In this document: positions 36,266-43,645 of the stretch, piece after piece
Layout of the letters: each line of letters starts with the position of its first letter
Position numbering within the stretch: the stretch's first letter is position 1
Assembly (NCBI RefSeq): GCF_902459685.1
Contig: NZ_CABPSF010000009.1
Span: 1-64,000, forward strand
Reading direction: 5' to 3'
Source of the DNA: Pandoraea iniqua
GTDB taxonomy: Bacteria > Pseudomonadota > Gammaproteobacteria > Burkholderiales > Burkholderiaceae
Length of the DNA stretch: 64,000 bases
Notes under the pieces: model-generated
Told to the model about the DNA's origin: nothing
What the model saw: the letters and a program-made list of their open reading frames with translations, nothing else
Database searches by the model: none
Made by a program: the position numbers and the translations under genes

Positions 36266-37949
36266 CGCCGCCCACCCATGATTTCACTACCGTTGCCACG
36301 ATCTTCGGATCCTGTCGCGCGACCTGACGCGCGTACTGCAAGTTGCGCTCGTAAGCGCTGAGTTCGCCCTTGGCGCCGGACGCGCCATCTTCGCCGTCTT
36401 CGCCCGCGCTACCGCTGCCGCCACCGGCGGCGCCGCCAGCGACGCCTGCCATCGTCGGTTCGGCCGGCGGGGGCGGTGCCAGATGCTTGCGAATGGCCGG
36501 GCGCACCACGCCAAACCACAGATACAGACCGACCAGCGTGATCAGTGCCCACTTGCCGACTTGCTTGGCCAGTTCGATGTTCTGACGCTGACGCCACCAC
36601 GGCAGGTTGGCTTCCGGATCTTCTTCCACCGTGAACGGGCTGTTGACGATGTTCAGCGTGTCGCCGCGCTGGCCAGAGAAGCCGATGGCTTCCTTCGACA
36701 GATTCTGAATCTGGTCGAGCTGGGCTTGCGTGAGCGCGACCATGGCCGGCTTGCCCTTGGCGTCTGCGCCCGGACGGTAATTCACGACGATGGCGGCCGA
36801 GAGGCGCTTCAGACTGCCCGTGGCTTGCTGGATGTGGCGAATCGTGCGGTCGATTTCGTAATTGACCGTGGCGTCCTTGCGATCGCTGCGCGGACCTTGC
36901 GGGCCCTGCGCGCCGCTGGCGCCGCCCGGCGCGTTGGCACCCTGCTGCACGAACTGGTTCTGCTGCTGCGTGATCGGGGCGGTGGCCTGACCCGGCGGCT
37001 GGTTCGACAAGGCACCCGGGACACCGCCGGCCGGGTTGGCACCGACCTGCGTGGCTTCGCTGCTTTGCTGGCTGCGCACGGCCTGTTCGCCCGAATTCGG
37101 CTTGTAGTTCTCGGAGGTTTGTTCGACCTGATTGAAGTCGACATCCGCCGTCACCTGCGCGTGCACGTTACCGGCACCGACGATCGGGTTCAGGATCGAC
37201 TCGATGCGGCGGGCGTACGACTGCTCCAGTTCGCGCACGTACTTGAGCTGGCTCGCGTCCAGACCGAGGGCGTTGCCGCTCTGGGCCGACAGCAGGTTGC
37301 CGTTCTGGTCGAGGATGGTGACGTTCTTGACCGGCAGTTCCGGCACGCTGGACGACACCATGTGGACGATGGCGCTGACCTGACCGTCGTCGAGCACGCG
37401 GCCCGGGTAGAGCGTGACGAGCACCGAGGCGCTCGGCTTCTGTTGTTCGCGCACGAAAACCGAGGGCTTAGGGATGGCCAGATGCACGCGGGCGGCCTGC
37501 ACGGCGGAGAGCGATTCGACCGAGCGGGCGAGTTCGCCTTCGAGGGCGCGCTGGTAATTGACCTGTTCGGCGAACTGGCTGATACCGAACTTCTGGTTGT
37601 CCATCAGTTCGAAACCAACCAGACCCCCCTTGGGCAGGCCTTGCGAGGCGAGACGCAGGCGCACGTCGTGCACTTGCTCGGACGGCACCAGAATGGCACC
37701 GCCGCCTTCGGCGAACTTGTACGGCACGTTCATCTGTTGCAGCGATGTGATGATGGCACCGCCATCGCGATCGCTCAGATTGCTGTAGAGGACCTTGTAG
37801 TCCGGCGCACGGCTCCACAGGAACACGGCGATCAGCAGCGCGATGAGGGCAGCCCCGCCGACGAGCAGCGGCAGGCGCTCGCGCGAGCGCAACTGCGTGA
37901 GCAGAGGCGGTTTGGCGGCGACGTCGGCCGTCTGGGTGGCGGCGTTCAT
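36252..37949 (-). CDS. fliF: Flagellar MS-ring protein FliF
   Basis: FliF forms the MS-ring in the inner membrane and is the first structure assembled. The 565-residue product has membrane helices near residues 30-50 and 445-465. Ring-building motifs are RLRLASQGLPKGG and LEGELARSVESLSAVQAARVHLAIPKPSVF, followed by a Gly/Pro/Gln-rich linker and the C-terminal FliG-binding tail (VATVVKSWVGG). TGGAG lies six bases ahead of the ATG at 37949; the in-frame GTG at 37961 overlaps that site. It is divergent from fliE. Confidence 0.96.
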   Translation of the reverse strand: MNAATQTADVAAKPPLLTQLRSRERLPLLVGGAALIALLIAVFLWSRAPDYKVLYSNLSDRDGGAIITSLQQMNVPYKFAEGGGAILVPSEQVHDVRLRLASQGLPKGGLVGFELMDNQKFGISQFAEQVNYQRALEGELARSVESLSAVQAARVHLAIPKPSVFVREQQKPSASVLVTLYPGRVLDDGQVSAIVHMVSSSVPELPVKNVTILDQNGNLLSAQSGNALGLDASQLKYVRELEQSYARRIESILNPIVGAGNVHAQVTADVDFNQVEQTSENYKPNSGEQAVRSQQSSEATQVGANPAGGVPGALSNQPPGQATAPITQQQNQFVQQGANAPGGASGAQGPQGPRSDRKDATVNYEIDRTIRHIQQATGSLKRLSAAIVVNYRPGADAKGKPAMVALTQAQLDQIQNLSKEAIGFSGQRGDTLNIVNSPFTVEEDPEANLPWWRQRQNIELAKQVGKWALITLVGLYLWFGVVRPAIRKHLAPPPPAEPTMAGVAGGAAGGGSGSAGEDGEDGASGAKGELSAYERNLQYARQVARQDPKIVATVVKSWVGGDERS

Positions 37950-38276
37950 GCGCGGCTCCACGCCAGTAGCGTCAACAATACGTTCATCGCGGTGGAAGTG
38001 CTCACTAACATGCGACAGAATTCTCCGGGTACGCGTGGCACCGTGAGTGCGATAAGGAATGGAAAGGTCCGCTTCCGAGTACGCACGACGCCGATGGTCC
38101 TGATTATTCGACGGCGAATATGGAATCGTTTTGAGGATTAGGCGGGTGTTTTGCCGCTAATTAGGGTATTGGGGGCTTGCCACGGGGTGGTAAGCTCCGA
38201 CGTGACTGATAAAAGGCTGACCGGTGGGGACTGCGCGACGGCGCGGGCGGCTGGCGCCTGTTAAGGACAAAAAATC
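37950..38276. other. Divergent regulatory region between fliF and fliE
   Basis: The 327 bases carry no gene. They should contain the promoters for fliFGHIJK (minus) and fliE (plus). A TGGCAC-N5-GTGC sequence with sigma-54-like spacing lies at about 38035 on the plus strand, but it is 240 bases from fliE and sigma-54 control is not expected here. An AT-richer stretch (38090-38165) is the likeliest core promoter zone. AAGGAC lies about ten bases ahead of the fliE ATG. Confidence 0.45.
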
Positions 38277-38612
38277 ATGGCCATTCCGGGGATCGAATCG
38301 GTATTGCAGAAGCTGGGCAGCGTAGCGTCGCAGGCGGCGGGCTCGGTGCTGGGCACGTCCAATGCTGGCGCGGGTGCCGCGTCGGCGACGGGGGGCTTTG
38401 CCTCGGAGCTGGAAGCGTCGCTCAAGCGCGTGTCGGCATCGCAGACTGGTGCGGAGACGCAGGCCAAGGCATTTGAGATGGGCGAGCCGGGTGTGGGGCT
38501 GAACGACGTGATGGTCGATCTGCAAAAAGCCAACATCGGTTTCCAGATGAGCCTGCAAGTGCGCAACAAACTCGTTTCGGCCTACACAACCGTGATGAAC
38601 ATGCAGGTGTGA
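38277..38612 (+). CDS. fliE: Flagellar MS-ring/rod junction protein FliE
   Basis: FliE joins the MS-ring to the rod. The 111-residue product has an Ala/Gly-rich N-terminal part and the conserved C terminus. The latter reads GLNDVMVDLQKANIGFQMSLQVRNKLVSAYTTVMNMQV and forms the rod-type helix. It is transcribed alone, away from fliF, and is closed by a strong terminator 67 bases after the stop. The adjoining DNA beyond that terminator is accessory. Confidence 0.96.
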   Translation: MAIPGIESVLQKLGSVASQAAGSVLGTSNAGAGAASATGGFASELEASLKRVSASQTGAETQAKAFEMGEPGVGLNDVMVDLQKANIGFQMSLQVRNKLVSAYTTVMNMQV

Positions 38613-38679
38613 GGTAACGCGCGCAAGTTTGCGTGCCGGGCTCGGTTATCCGGCCGGTCGCGCTAGCGCGGACCTTATG

Positions 38680-38708
38680 AAAAGCCCCGTCGATGACGGG
38701 GCTTTTTT
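38680..38708. terminator. Intrinsic terminator of fliE
   Basis: GCCCCGTC (38684-38691) pairs with GACGGGGC (38695-38702) across a three-base loop. Six T follow on the plus strand and four A precede on the left, so it can also act on minus-strand transcripts from the toxin gene, which ends at 38724. Confidence 0.9.
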
Positions 38709-38723
38709 GTTGGGCGACGAGGG

Positions 38724-39008
38724 TCAACGTCCGTGGCGGGCGTTGTGCAATAGGCGGGCGATCTCAACGCGCGGGAGTTCAGACCGATATTGATAGACGG
38801 TGTGAAACGGCGTGCGGCGAATGACCAGTTCGCGTGTTCCCGGGGCTTCGCCGGGGCGGCCGATGGCCGGAAATCGGTGAAGCACGGAAACCTGTTTGGA
38901 AATCTCCTTTGATTGACTCTGGGCCGCCCGGGCGTTGCGCAAAAGCAGATAGTGCAGTGCGTCGAGCCTTTCTCTGATGGCGCGACGCGTCCAGAAGATG
39001 GGAATCAT
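38724..39008 (-). CDS. ParE/RelE-family toxin
   Basis: The 94-residue product has the ParE/RelE fold pattern: an N-terminal strand (IPIFWTRRA), two helices (IRERLDALHYLLLRNARAAQSQSKEISKQVSVL), FPAIGRPGEAPGTRELVI and the final strands (TVYQYRSELPRVEIARLLHNARH). ParE toxins poison DNA gyrase, whereas RelE toxins cut mRNA on the ribosome; the sequence alone does not decide. It follows the antitoxin-like gene with an ATGA overlap, the usual antitoxin-first order. It sits within the flagellar cluster with the ATPase gene and looks like an inserted cassette. Confidence 0.8.
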   Translation of the reverse strand: MIPIFWTRRAIRERLDALHYLLLRNARAAQSQSKEISKQVSVLHRFPAIGRPGEAPGTRELVIRRTPFHTVYQYRSELPRVEIARLLHNARHGR

Positions 39009-39427
39009 TGCTCGTCATCCCTCGCCGCTATTTTCGCCATCAGTTCCGAAATCAGACGATCAGCAGCATCGTTTGACGCTTCATGAGATACCCATGCCGT
39101 TGTCGGGTCGTTCGCTTCGCGTAGTGCCTGAATGGCTGCCGCGCGGAGCCAGTCTGCGTAGTCGTCCGGCTCCCGGGTGCCCTCGTCGAGAACCACGGAG
39201 TATTCGGCGATGCCAAGGGCAAGAAGGTGGTCCGCTACATCGTTCAGACAATTGAAGGTCGCCGTGAGGCCGGTGCCCGGCTGCGACAGCAATTTCAACG
39301 TCATCCCGTCGATCACTTCGATCCGCCAGACGTTGCCGTTCCATGCGGCAAAGATGCCGCCATCGGTTCGCGCGATGTGCTCGAGAAACGCAGCGTGTGA
39401 GATCGTCGTTATGGGCGCTGACGGCAT
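39005..39427 (-). CDS. Antitoxin-like protein with unfamiliar N-terminal domain
   Basis: The stop overlaps the toxin start as ATGA, which suggests the cognate antitoxin. The last 50 residues resemble a toxin-wrapping segment (YADWLRAAAIQALREANDP, then ISELMAKIAARDDEQ). About 85 residues precede it (MPSAPITTISHAAFLEHIAR, FAAWNGNVWRIEVIDG, TATFNCLNDVADHLLALG) and do not resemble the ribbon-helix-helix, Phd or HTH domains normal for antitoxins. The ATG at 39427 gives 140 residues but has no good ribosome binding site. The frame is open to an ATG at 39556, which would overlap the ATPase gene. Confidence 0.6.
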   Translation of the reverse strand: MPSAPITTISHAAFLEHIARTDGGIFAAWNGNVWRIEVIDGMTLKLLSQPGTGLTATFNCLNDVADHLLALGIAEYSVVLDEGTREPDDYADWLRAAAIQALREANDPTTAWVSHEASNDAADRLISELMAKIAARDDEQ

Positions 39428-39537
39428 GTGAGGTGGGCGCGCCTGCACGGCGGCACGGCAGATAAATGGTGAATGAGTCTGGAGCATCGGGTTCGGGGCG
39501 TTGATAAGTAACGAATCGGGGCAGGTATATGCCGGGG

Positions 39538-40737
39538 TTATTCGGTGGTTGCACATAGCCGTAAATCCGGCATGACCCGTTTCAGGAACTCATGGAAGCG
39601 GGGCACAGTGAAGGCCGCGTCACCCTGTGGGGCGCTGTAGAGCATGCCCTTGCTGATGAGGTCATTCCGCACGGGTTCGAGGGTTTCGACGGGCTTGCCC
39701 AGCTCGGCGGCGACCACGTCTGAATAGTGTGGGCCTGCGCCAAGCTCGGCCATCGCGCGCAGATAGCGCCTCTCGGCCAGCGTCAGGCGATTGAAGCGAA
39801 GGCGATAGAAGTTCCTGTCCAGCGCCTCGACGGCCGCACTGGATGCGCTGATGACGTGCGCCACCGTGATAGGACTCTCCGTGGCCGCGCTCCAGGCGTG
39901 CTTTCCCCATTGCTGCAAAAAGTACGGATAGGCGCCGGTCTGCTCGACGATGGCACTGAGCGCATCGGGTGTGATGTCGACGCCTTCCTGTGCGGCCGGT
40001 GCAGAGATCGCATTGCGCGCGTCAATCTCAGAGAGAGGGCCGATATCCGAGATCTCGAACATTCTCTCCGCGTACGACTTTGCGTCACCCACCAAACTGA
40101 TGAGCTGCGGCAAGCCCGCGCCAATCAAAATCACCGGCAATTGCAACTGCGCACATCGATGCAATGCGTAAAGCATCGCCGCCATTTCCCGCTTCGGCAT
40201 GCATTGCAGTTCGTCGATGAAGATGGCGAGCACCGTCTTCGCCGAACGGGCGGCGTGGCCTGCCTCGACAAGCAACGCGCGTAAGTCCGTCTCCAGATCG
40301 CCGCTATCCGCCAAACCGGGTTCGGGGGAGTAGTCCAACCCCACTTCGATGTCGTGATAGATCAACTTGAGTCCGGAAACGAAACCGGCCAGCGCACGCA
40401 GCCCGCGAATCACGGCATCTTTTGCCGACTGAATACGGTTCATCCGCAACAGCGCCAGTCGAAGGGCTTTCGCCAGCGATGCCGGCAGCGATCTGAACTC
40501 GGGAGCCTCAAGGTGCACGGTGATGGCGCCTTGTTGTTCGGCGTCATGCACCAGACGCTCGAGCAGCACGGTCTTGCCGACGCCGCGCAGGCCGATCAGC
40601 AACTGACCGTTGGCGTGACGTCCCAACAGCAGGCGTGCAACGCAGTTGTGCAGGTTTTCGCGTACGTCGTCGCGCCCGGAAAGCGTCGGCGGCGGGGTGC
40701 CTGCACCGGGATTGAATGGGTTGTGTGTGATTTGCAT
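39538..40737 (-). CDS. AAA-type/STAND-like ATPase of unknown role
   Basis: The 399-residue product has a P-loop ATPase domain with Walker A (GLRGVGKTVLLERL, about residues 48-61) and Walker B (TVLAIFIDELQ, around 170-180). A sensor-like LIGAGLPQL follows, and then a C-terminal winged-helix-like region (LTLAERRYLRAMAELG, then VRNDLISKGMLYSAPQGDAAFTVPRFHEFL). The layout is that of orc1/cdc6-like or archaeal-ATPase-family proteins, which occur in mobile and defence contexts. Its partner is not known. It is followed on the same strand by the antitoxin and toxin genes, and GC content looks lower than in the flagellar genes. Confidence 0.75.
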   Translation of the reverse strand: MQITHNPFNPGAGTPPPTLSGRDDVRENLHNCVARLLLGRHANGQLLIGLRGVGKTVLLERLVHDAEQQGAITVHLEAPEFRSLPASLAKALRLALLRMNRIQSAKDAVIRGLRALAGFVSGLKLIYHDIEVGLDYSPEPGLADSGDLETDLRALLVEAGHAARSAKTVLAIFIDELQCMPKREMAAMLYALHRCAQLQLPVILIGAGLPQLISLVGDAKSYAERMFEISDIGPLSEIDARNAISAPAAQEGVDITPDALSAIVEQTGAYPYFLQQWGKHAWSAATESPITVAHVISASSAAVEALDRNFYRLRFNRLTLAERRYLRAMAELGAGPHYSDVVAAELGKPVETLEPVRNDLISKGMLYSAPQGDAAFTVPRFHEFLKRVMPDLRLCATTE

Positions 40738-40995
40738 GGGGCGTGCCTTGTCAGCGAGTCATGTCGGTCATGTCGAAGAGGACGAGCATCTTGGCCGCTA
40801 AGACAAAACACTCGAAGGACATGCTAGTGACGCGAGGCAGGCTGTGCCCGTGGGGCGGCGCTCTCAATCAGTGACGACACGGCGCAAAGCCGCATGAACG
40901 CTCACTTGACGAGCAATCGTCTTGAAACTGCGAAGGGAAGAAATCAGAAGGTTCACGATGCGCGCCGACAGGCAGCGCGCACCGTGCCATGCGAC
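40738..40995. other. Intergenic region upstream of the ATPase gene
   Basis: No gene was seen in these 258 bases. They contain the presumed promoter of the ATPase-antitoxin-toxin cassette and the 3' flank of flhX. A tandem 9-base repeat, GTCATGTCG twice, lies at about 40760-40777, close to the ATPase start. No terminator for flhX was recognised. Confidence 0.4.
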
Positions 40996-41364
40996 TCAGG
41001 CGTCGTTGCCCGTCGGCGTTTGCGAAGCCGTAGAAGTGGACGCCGCTGCATCGGCTTGCGGCCCCAAAATGCCCGGCGGCAATTGCGGCGGCTTGCCGCC
41101 TCGGCCCGCTTCCAGTTTGTAGAGCCACGCGAGCAATTCCGCCACGGCCTGATACAGCTGCGCGGGGATGCGCTGATCGAGATCGACCTGCATGAGCAGG
41201 CTGACCAGCTCCGGCGACTCATGCACGTAAAGACCGTGCTCGCGCGCCGTGCGCACGATGGTCTCCGCAAGCAAACCGTAGCCCTTGGCCACCACACGAG
41301 GTGCGGTGTCCTTCGCACCATAAGCGAGGGCGACGGCGGTGCGGCGTTCCGGCGGCAGCGTCAT
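40996..41364 (-). CDS. FlhB C-terminal homologue (FlhX/FhlB)
   Basis: The 122-residue product corresponds to the cytoplasmic domain of FlhB after the autocleavage site: RTAVALAYGAKDTAPRVVAKGYGLLAETIVRTAREHGLYVHESPELV, then QRIPAQLYQAVAELLAWLYKLE. It lacks the NPTH motif and all membrane helices. Such stand-alone FlhB_C proteins can partly replace the FlhB domain in export switching in other bacteria. It overlaps the fliK-like gene upstream by four bases, so the pair probably works together on substrate specificity. The C-terminal tail is low complexity. Confidence 0.85.
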   Translation of the reverse strand: MTLPPERRTAVALAYGAKDTAPRVVAKGYGLLAETIVRTAREHGLYVHESPELVSLLMQVDLDQRIPAQLYQAVAELLAWLYKLEAGRGGKPPQLPPGILGPQADAAASTSTASQTPTGNDA

Positions 41365-42767
41365 GCCGTGCCTCCGCTCGTGGGGGTGTCGCCGGGCGAT
41401 GCGACCGGCACCGGCAGTTCGGCGGCGCTCTCATCCGCATTCCCGCTGACATCGGCGGTGTTCCCCGCCGTCGCGGCTTGCGCTTCCAGCGCGCCGAACG
41501 ACAACTGACTGGCGATGAGCCCGACGGCAGCCAGCCGCTGTCGCAGATCTTCGCCTTCCCCTGCCAACGTGGTCGCCGAATCCGAAGAGTCCGCCAGCAC
41601 CCGCGCCTGCAATTGCTGCCCCGACAGTCCGAGCGTGACATCGACCGTACCCAGTGACGGCAGCGTCAGACGTAAATGCGTGTGCCACGTCGACGGCGCA
41701 GGCGCGTCTCCCGGGGCTTGCTGACCGGCACGCTCTTCGACCTGCCACTCCATCGGCGCGCCGGGCCACGCCATGCCGTTCCACTGAAATTGCGGATTGA
41801 CCAGCATGTCGAGCTGCTGGCGCACGAGCGTCACGCTTTCGGCGGGGGTATTCGCTACCGCTGCGATCGCGCCCGCGGCGCCGTGCGGCTGGGCATTCGC
41901 CGTTGACGGATCGGTGGCACCCGCGAGGAGTGCGTCCGCCTCGCGGCCGGTCGGCAACACGCTGCTGGTCGTATGCGCGACGCTGGCGGCATGGGCCAGC
42001 GCGGTCGCTGTGTTCGGCAAGTTGGCACTGGTGTGCAAACCACCGTCGCCGCCGTCCGCCTGATTGGCCACGCCCGGTTGCAGAGGCGCTGCCGCTGCCG
42101 TCGCTGCCGACGGTAAGGATGGCAACGAACCGACGCCCAACGCCGGCCATCCGGTGGCGAGGGCTGCCTCGCCGCCCGCCGGACCGAGCAGACGCGTGAG
42201 GGGCCCGGGGCCCGGCAGCGTCGCGTCGGCGCCCGCAGCACGCAATTGCGCCGCGAGGTTGGCCGACGCCGGCCAGCGCAACTGCGGCTCGGCCTGCAAC
42301 TGTTCGAACGAGCGGCTGCCCGAGGCCCACTGCGAAAGATGCGATTCGTAAAAAAGGCCACTCGCCGACAGCGCTTCCTTGAGCGCTGCGGCGACCAACG
42401 GCGCCAGCGCCGGTGCGCCCGTACCGGGGGCCGCCGGCCAGACAGGGGTGCCGGCCTGCACCGGGCCGGGCGATTCAGGGGCGAGACGCAGAATGGTGTC
42501 GATCGTGCGCGCCGCCGCCGAGAGCGTGGCTTGCTGCACGGGCGTGGGCACGCGCCCTGCGGTTTGCGCAGGCGCATTGCCGATGCCGGTGGCACCTTGA
42601 GACGTTTGGGTGGTGAGGTTGGCCGGTGCAGACGTCGCGTCGCCGGCGGGCGGCGCACCGGCAACGGCGCCGGGCGCCGCAGACGACGAGACGCCCTGCC
42701 CGAAGCCGAGCAGCGAATCGAGCCGCCGCGCGAGGGTGGCGGCGACTACCGAGTCGAGACCGGCCAT
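41361..42767 (-). CDS. Second FliK-like hook-length control family protein
   Basis: The 468-residue product has a long Ala/Pro/Gly/Thr-rich N-terminal region. The C-terminal part resembles the FliK/Flg_hook fold: TWHTHLRLTLPSLGTVDVTLGLSGQQLQARVLADSS, then LRQRLAAVGLIASQLSFG. It differs clearly from the canonical FliK at 30904-32364. Because it is coupled to flhX, an FlhB-like cytoplasmic domain, a role in export switching is likely but inferred. The ATG at 42767 is the first Met of the frame. Confidence 0.8.
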   Translation of the reverse strand: MAGLDSVVAATLARRLDSLLGFGQGVSSSAAPGAVAGAPPAGDATSAPANLTTQTSQGATGIGNAPAQTAGRVPTPVQQATLSAAARTIDTILRLAPESPGPVQAGTPVWPAAPGTGAPALAPLVAAALKEALSASGLFYESHLSQWASGSRSFEQLQAEPQLRWPASANLAAQLRAAGADATLPGPGPLTRLLGPAGGEAALATGWPALGVGSLPSLPSAATAAAAPLQPGVANQADGGDGGLHTSANLPNTATALAHAASVAHTTSSVLPTGREADALLAGATDPSTANAQPHGAAGAIAAVANTPAESVTLVRQQLDMLVNPQFQWNGMAWPGAPMEWQVEERAGQQAPGDAPAPSTWHTHLRLTLPSLGTVDVTLGLSGQQLQARVLADSSDSATTLAGEGEDLRQRLAAVGLIASQLSFGALEAQAATAGNTADVSGNADESAAELPVPVASPGDTPTSGGTA

Positions 42768-42837
42768 GCCGTACTCCGTGTTTCGTATTGCGTGTTGCGA
42801 AATGACAGACGAAAGACGCCGCGCTGCGGAGCGTGCG

Positions 42838-43176
42838 TCAGGCGCCCAGATTCAAACCGTAGACTTCGTGCAGCGCACGTTGACGGCGCGTGCTGTTGAT
42901 CATCGCGTCGAGATGCGCAAGGCGCGGCACCGCAAGGTCGCGAATGGCGGCATCGTCGGCGAGAATCCGGCGAATGATCGCATGCTTGCGCGCGCGCTCG
43001 TCTTCGCTGAGCGGCAGGGCAGCGTCGAGCTGCTTGATCGCGTCGACCTGGGCGCGGTACTGCGTCTCGAGATCGATCAGGGCATCCCAGTCGCCTTCAC
43101 GGGCGACGCCGAGCATGCGCTCGGTGAGGCCGGCAATGCTTTCGTAGCAGTTCAACAAGGTTGTGGCTTCATTCAT
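42838..43176 (-). CDS. fliT: Flagellar export chaperone FliT
   Basis: FliT is the chaperone of the filament cap FliD and in enterobacteria also restrains FlhDC. The 112-residue product is helical (LLNCYESIAGLTERMLGVAREGDWDALIDLETQYRAQVDAIKQLD, then a C-terminal helix to VYGLNLGA), with the family spacing. GGAGT lies six bases before the ATG at 43176. The frame stays open far upstream, but that part overlaps fliS. It overlaps the fliS stop by eight bases. Confidence 0.88.
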   Translation of the reverse strand: MNEATTLLNCYESIAGLTERMLGVAREGDWDALIDLETQYRAQVDAIKQLDAALPLSEDERARKHAIIRRILADDAAIRDLAVPRLAHLDAMINSTRRQRALHEVYGLNLGA

Positions 43177-43603
43177 AGCGCACTCCGGTGCCCGCCTGTG
43201 CGGCGGGGGCACCCGTGCCGGCGGCCGGCGCGATTTCTCGCCAGGCCGATGCAATCGTGTCGAGCAGGGTGTCGACTTCTCGTACCTTGGCGACGTCGTT
43301 CTCGAGATTTGCCTCAAGCAGACGCCGCCCCATGTAGTCGTACAGATCGCCAAGGTTACGCGACAGTTCCCCGCCGACTTCCATATCCAGACCATCGCGC
43401 AGACCGCCGATGATACCGATGGCCTTCGAGAGCGCCTGACCCCGCTCGGGGATGCGGCCATCTTCAAAATGCACGCGTGCTTTGGTGAGGGCCGCTTTGG
43501 CACCATCGAACAGCATCATGATGAGCTGGTGCGGACTCGCGGCAATGACGCCCGTCTCGAGTCCGACCTTGCGATACGCGTTGGCGGCGTTTTGACCGTA
43601 CAT
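43169..43603 (-). CDS. fliS: Flagellin export chaperone FliS
   Basis: FliS binds flagellin's C-terminal helix to prevent premature polymerisation. The 144-residue product has the family start (YGQNAANAYRKVGLETGVIAASPHQLIMMLFDGAK). The four-helix core includes ALSKAIGIIGGLRDGLDMEVGGELSRNLGDLYDYMGRRL. It follows fliD by 42 bases and is coupled to fliT. The C-terminal Ala/Gly tail is probably disordered. Confidence 0.95.
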   Translation of the reverse strand: MYGQNAANAYRKVGLETGVIAASPHQLIMMLFDGAKAALTKARVHFEDGRIPERGQALSKAIGIIGGLRDGLDMEVGGELSRNLGDLYDYMGRRLLEANLENDVAKVREVDTLLDTIASAWREIAPAAGTGAPAAQAGTGVRYE

Positions 43604-43645
43604 GACTTTCTCCGGAGCGCGGACGTGATTGCGCGTACCGTGCGC

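Noticed and set aside
38034-38050. Sigma-54-like TGGCAC-N5-GTGC upstream of fliE
   Set aside because: The GG/GC spacing is right, but the element is 240 bases from fliE. The -12 part is GTGC rather than TTGC, and no sigma-54 activator gene occurs in the cluster.
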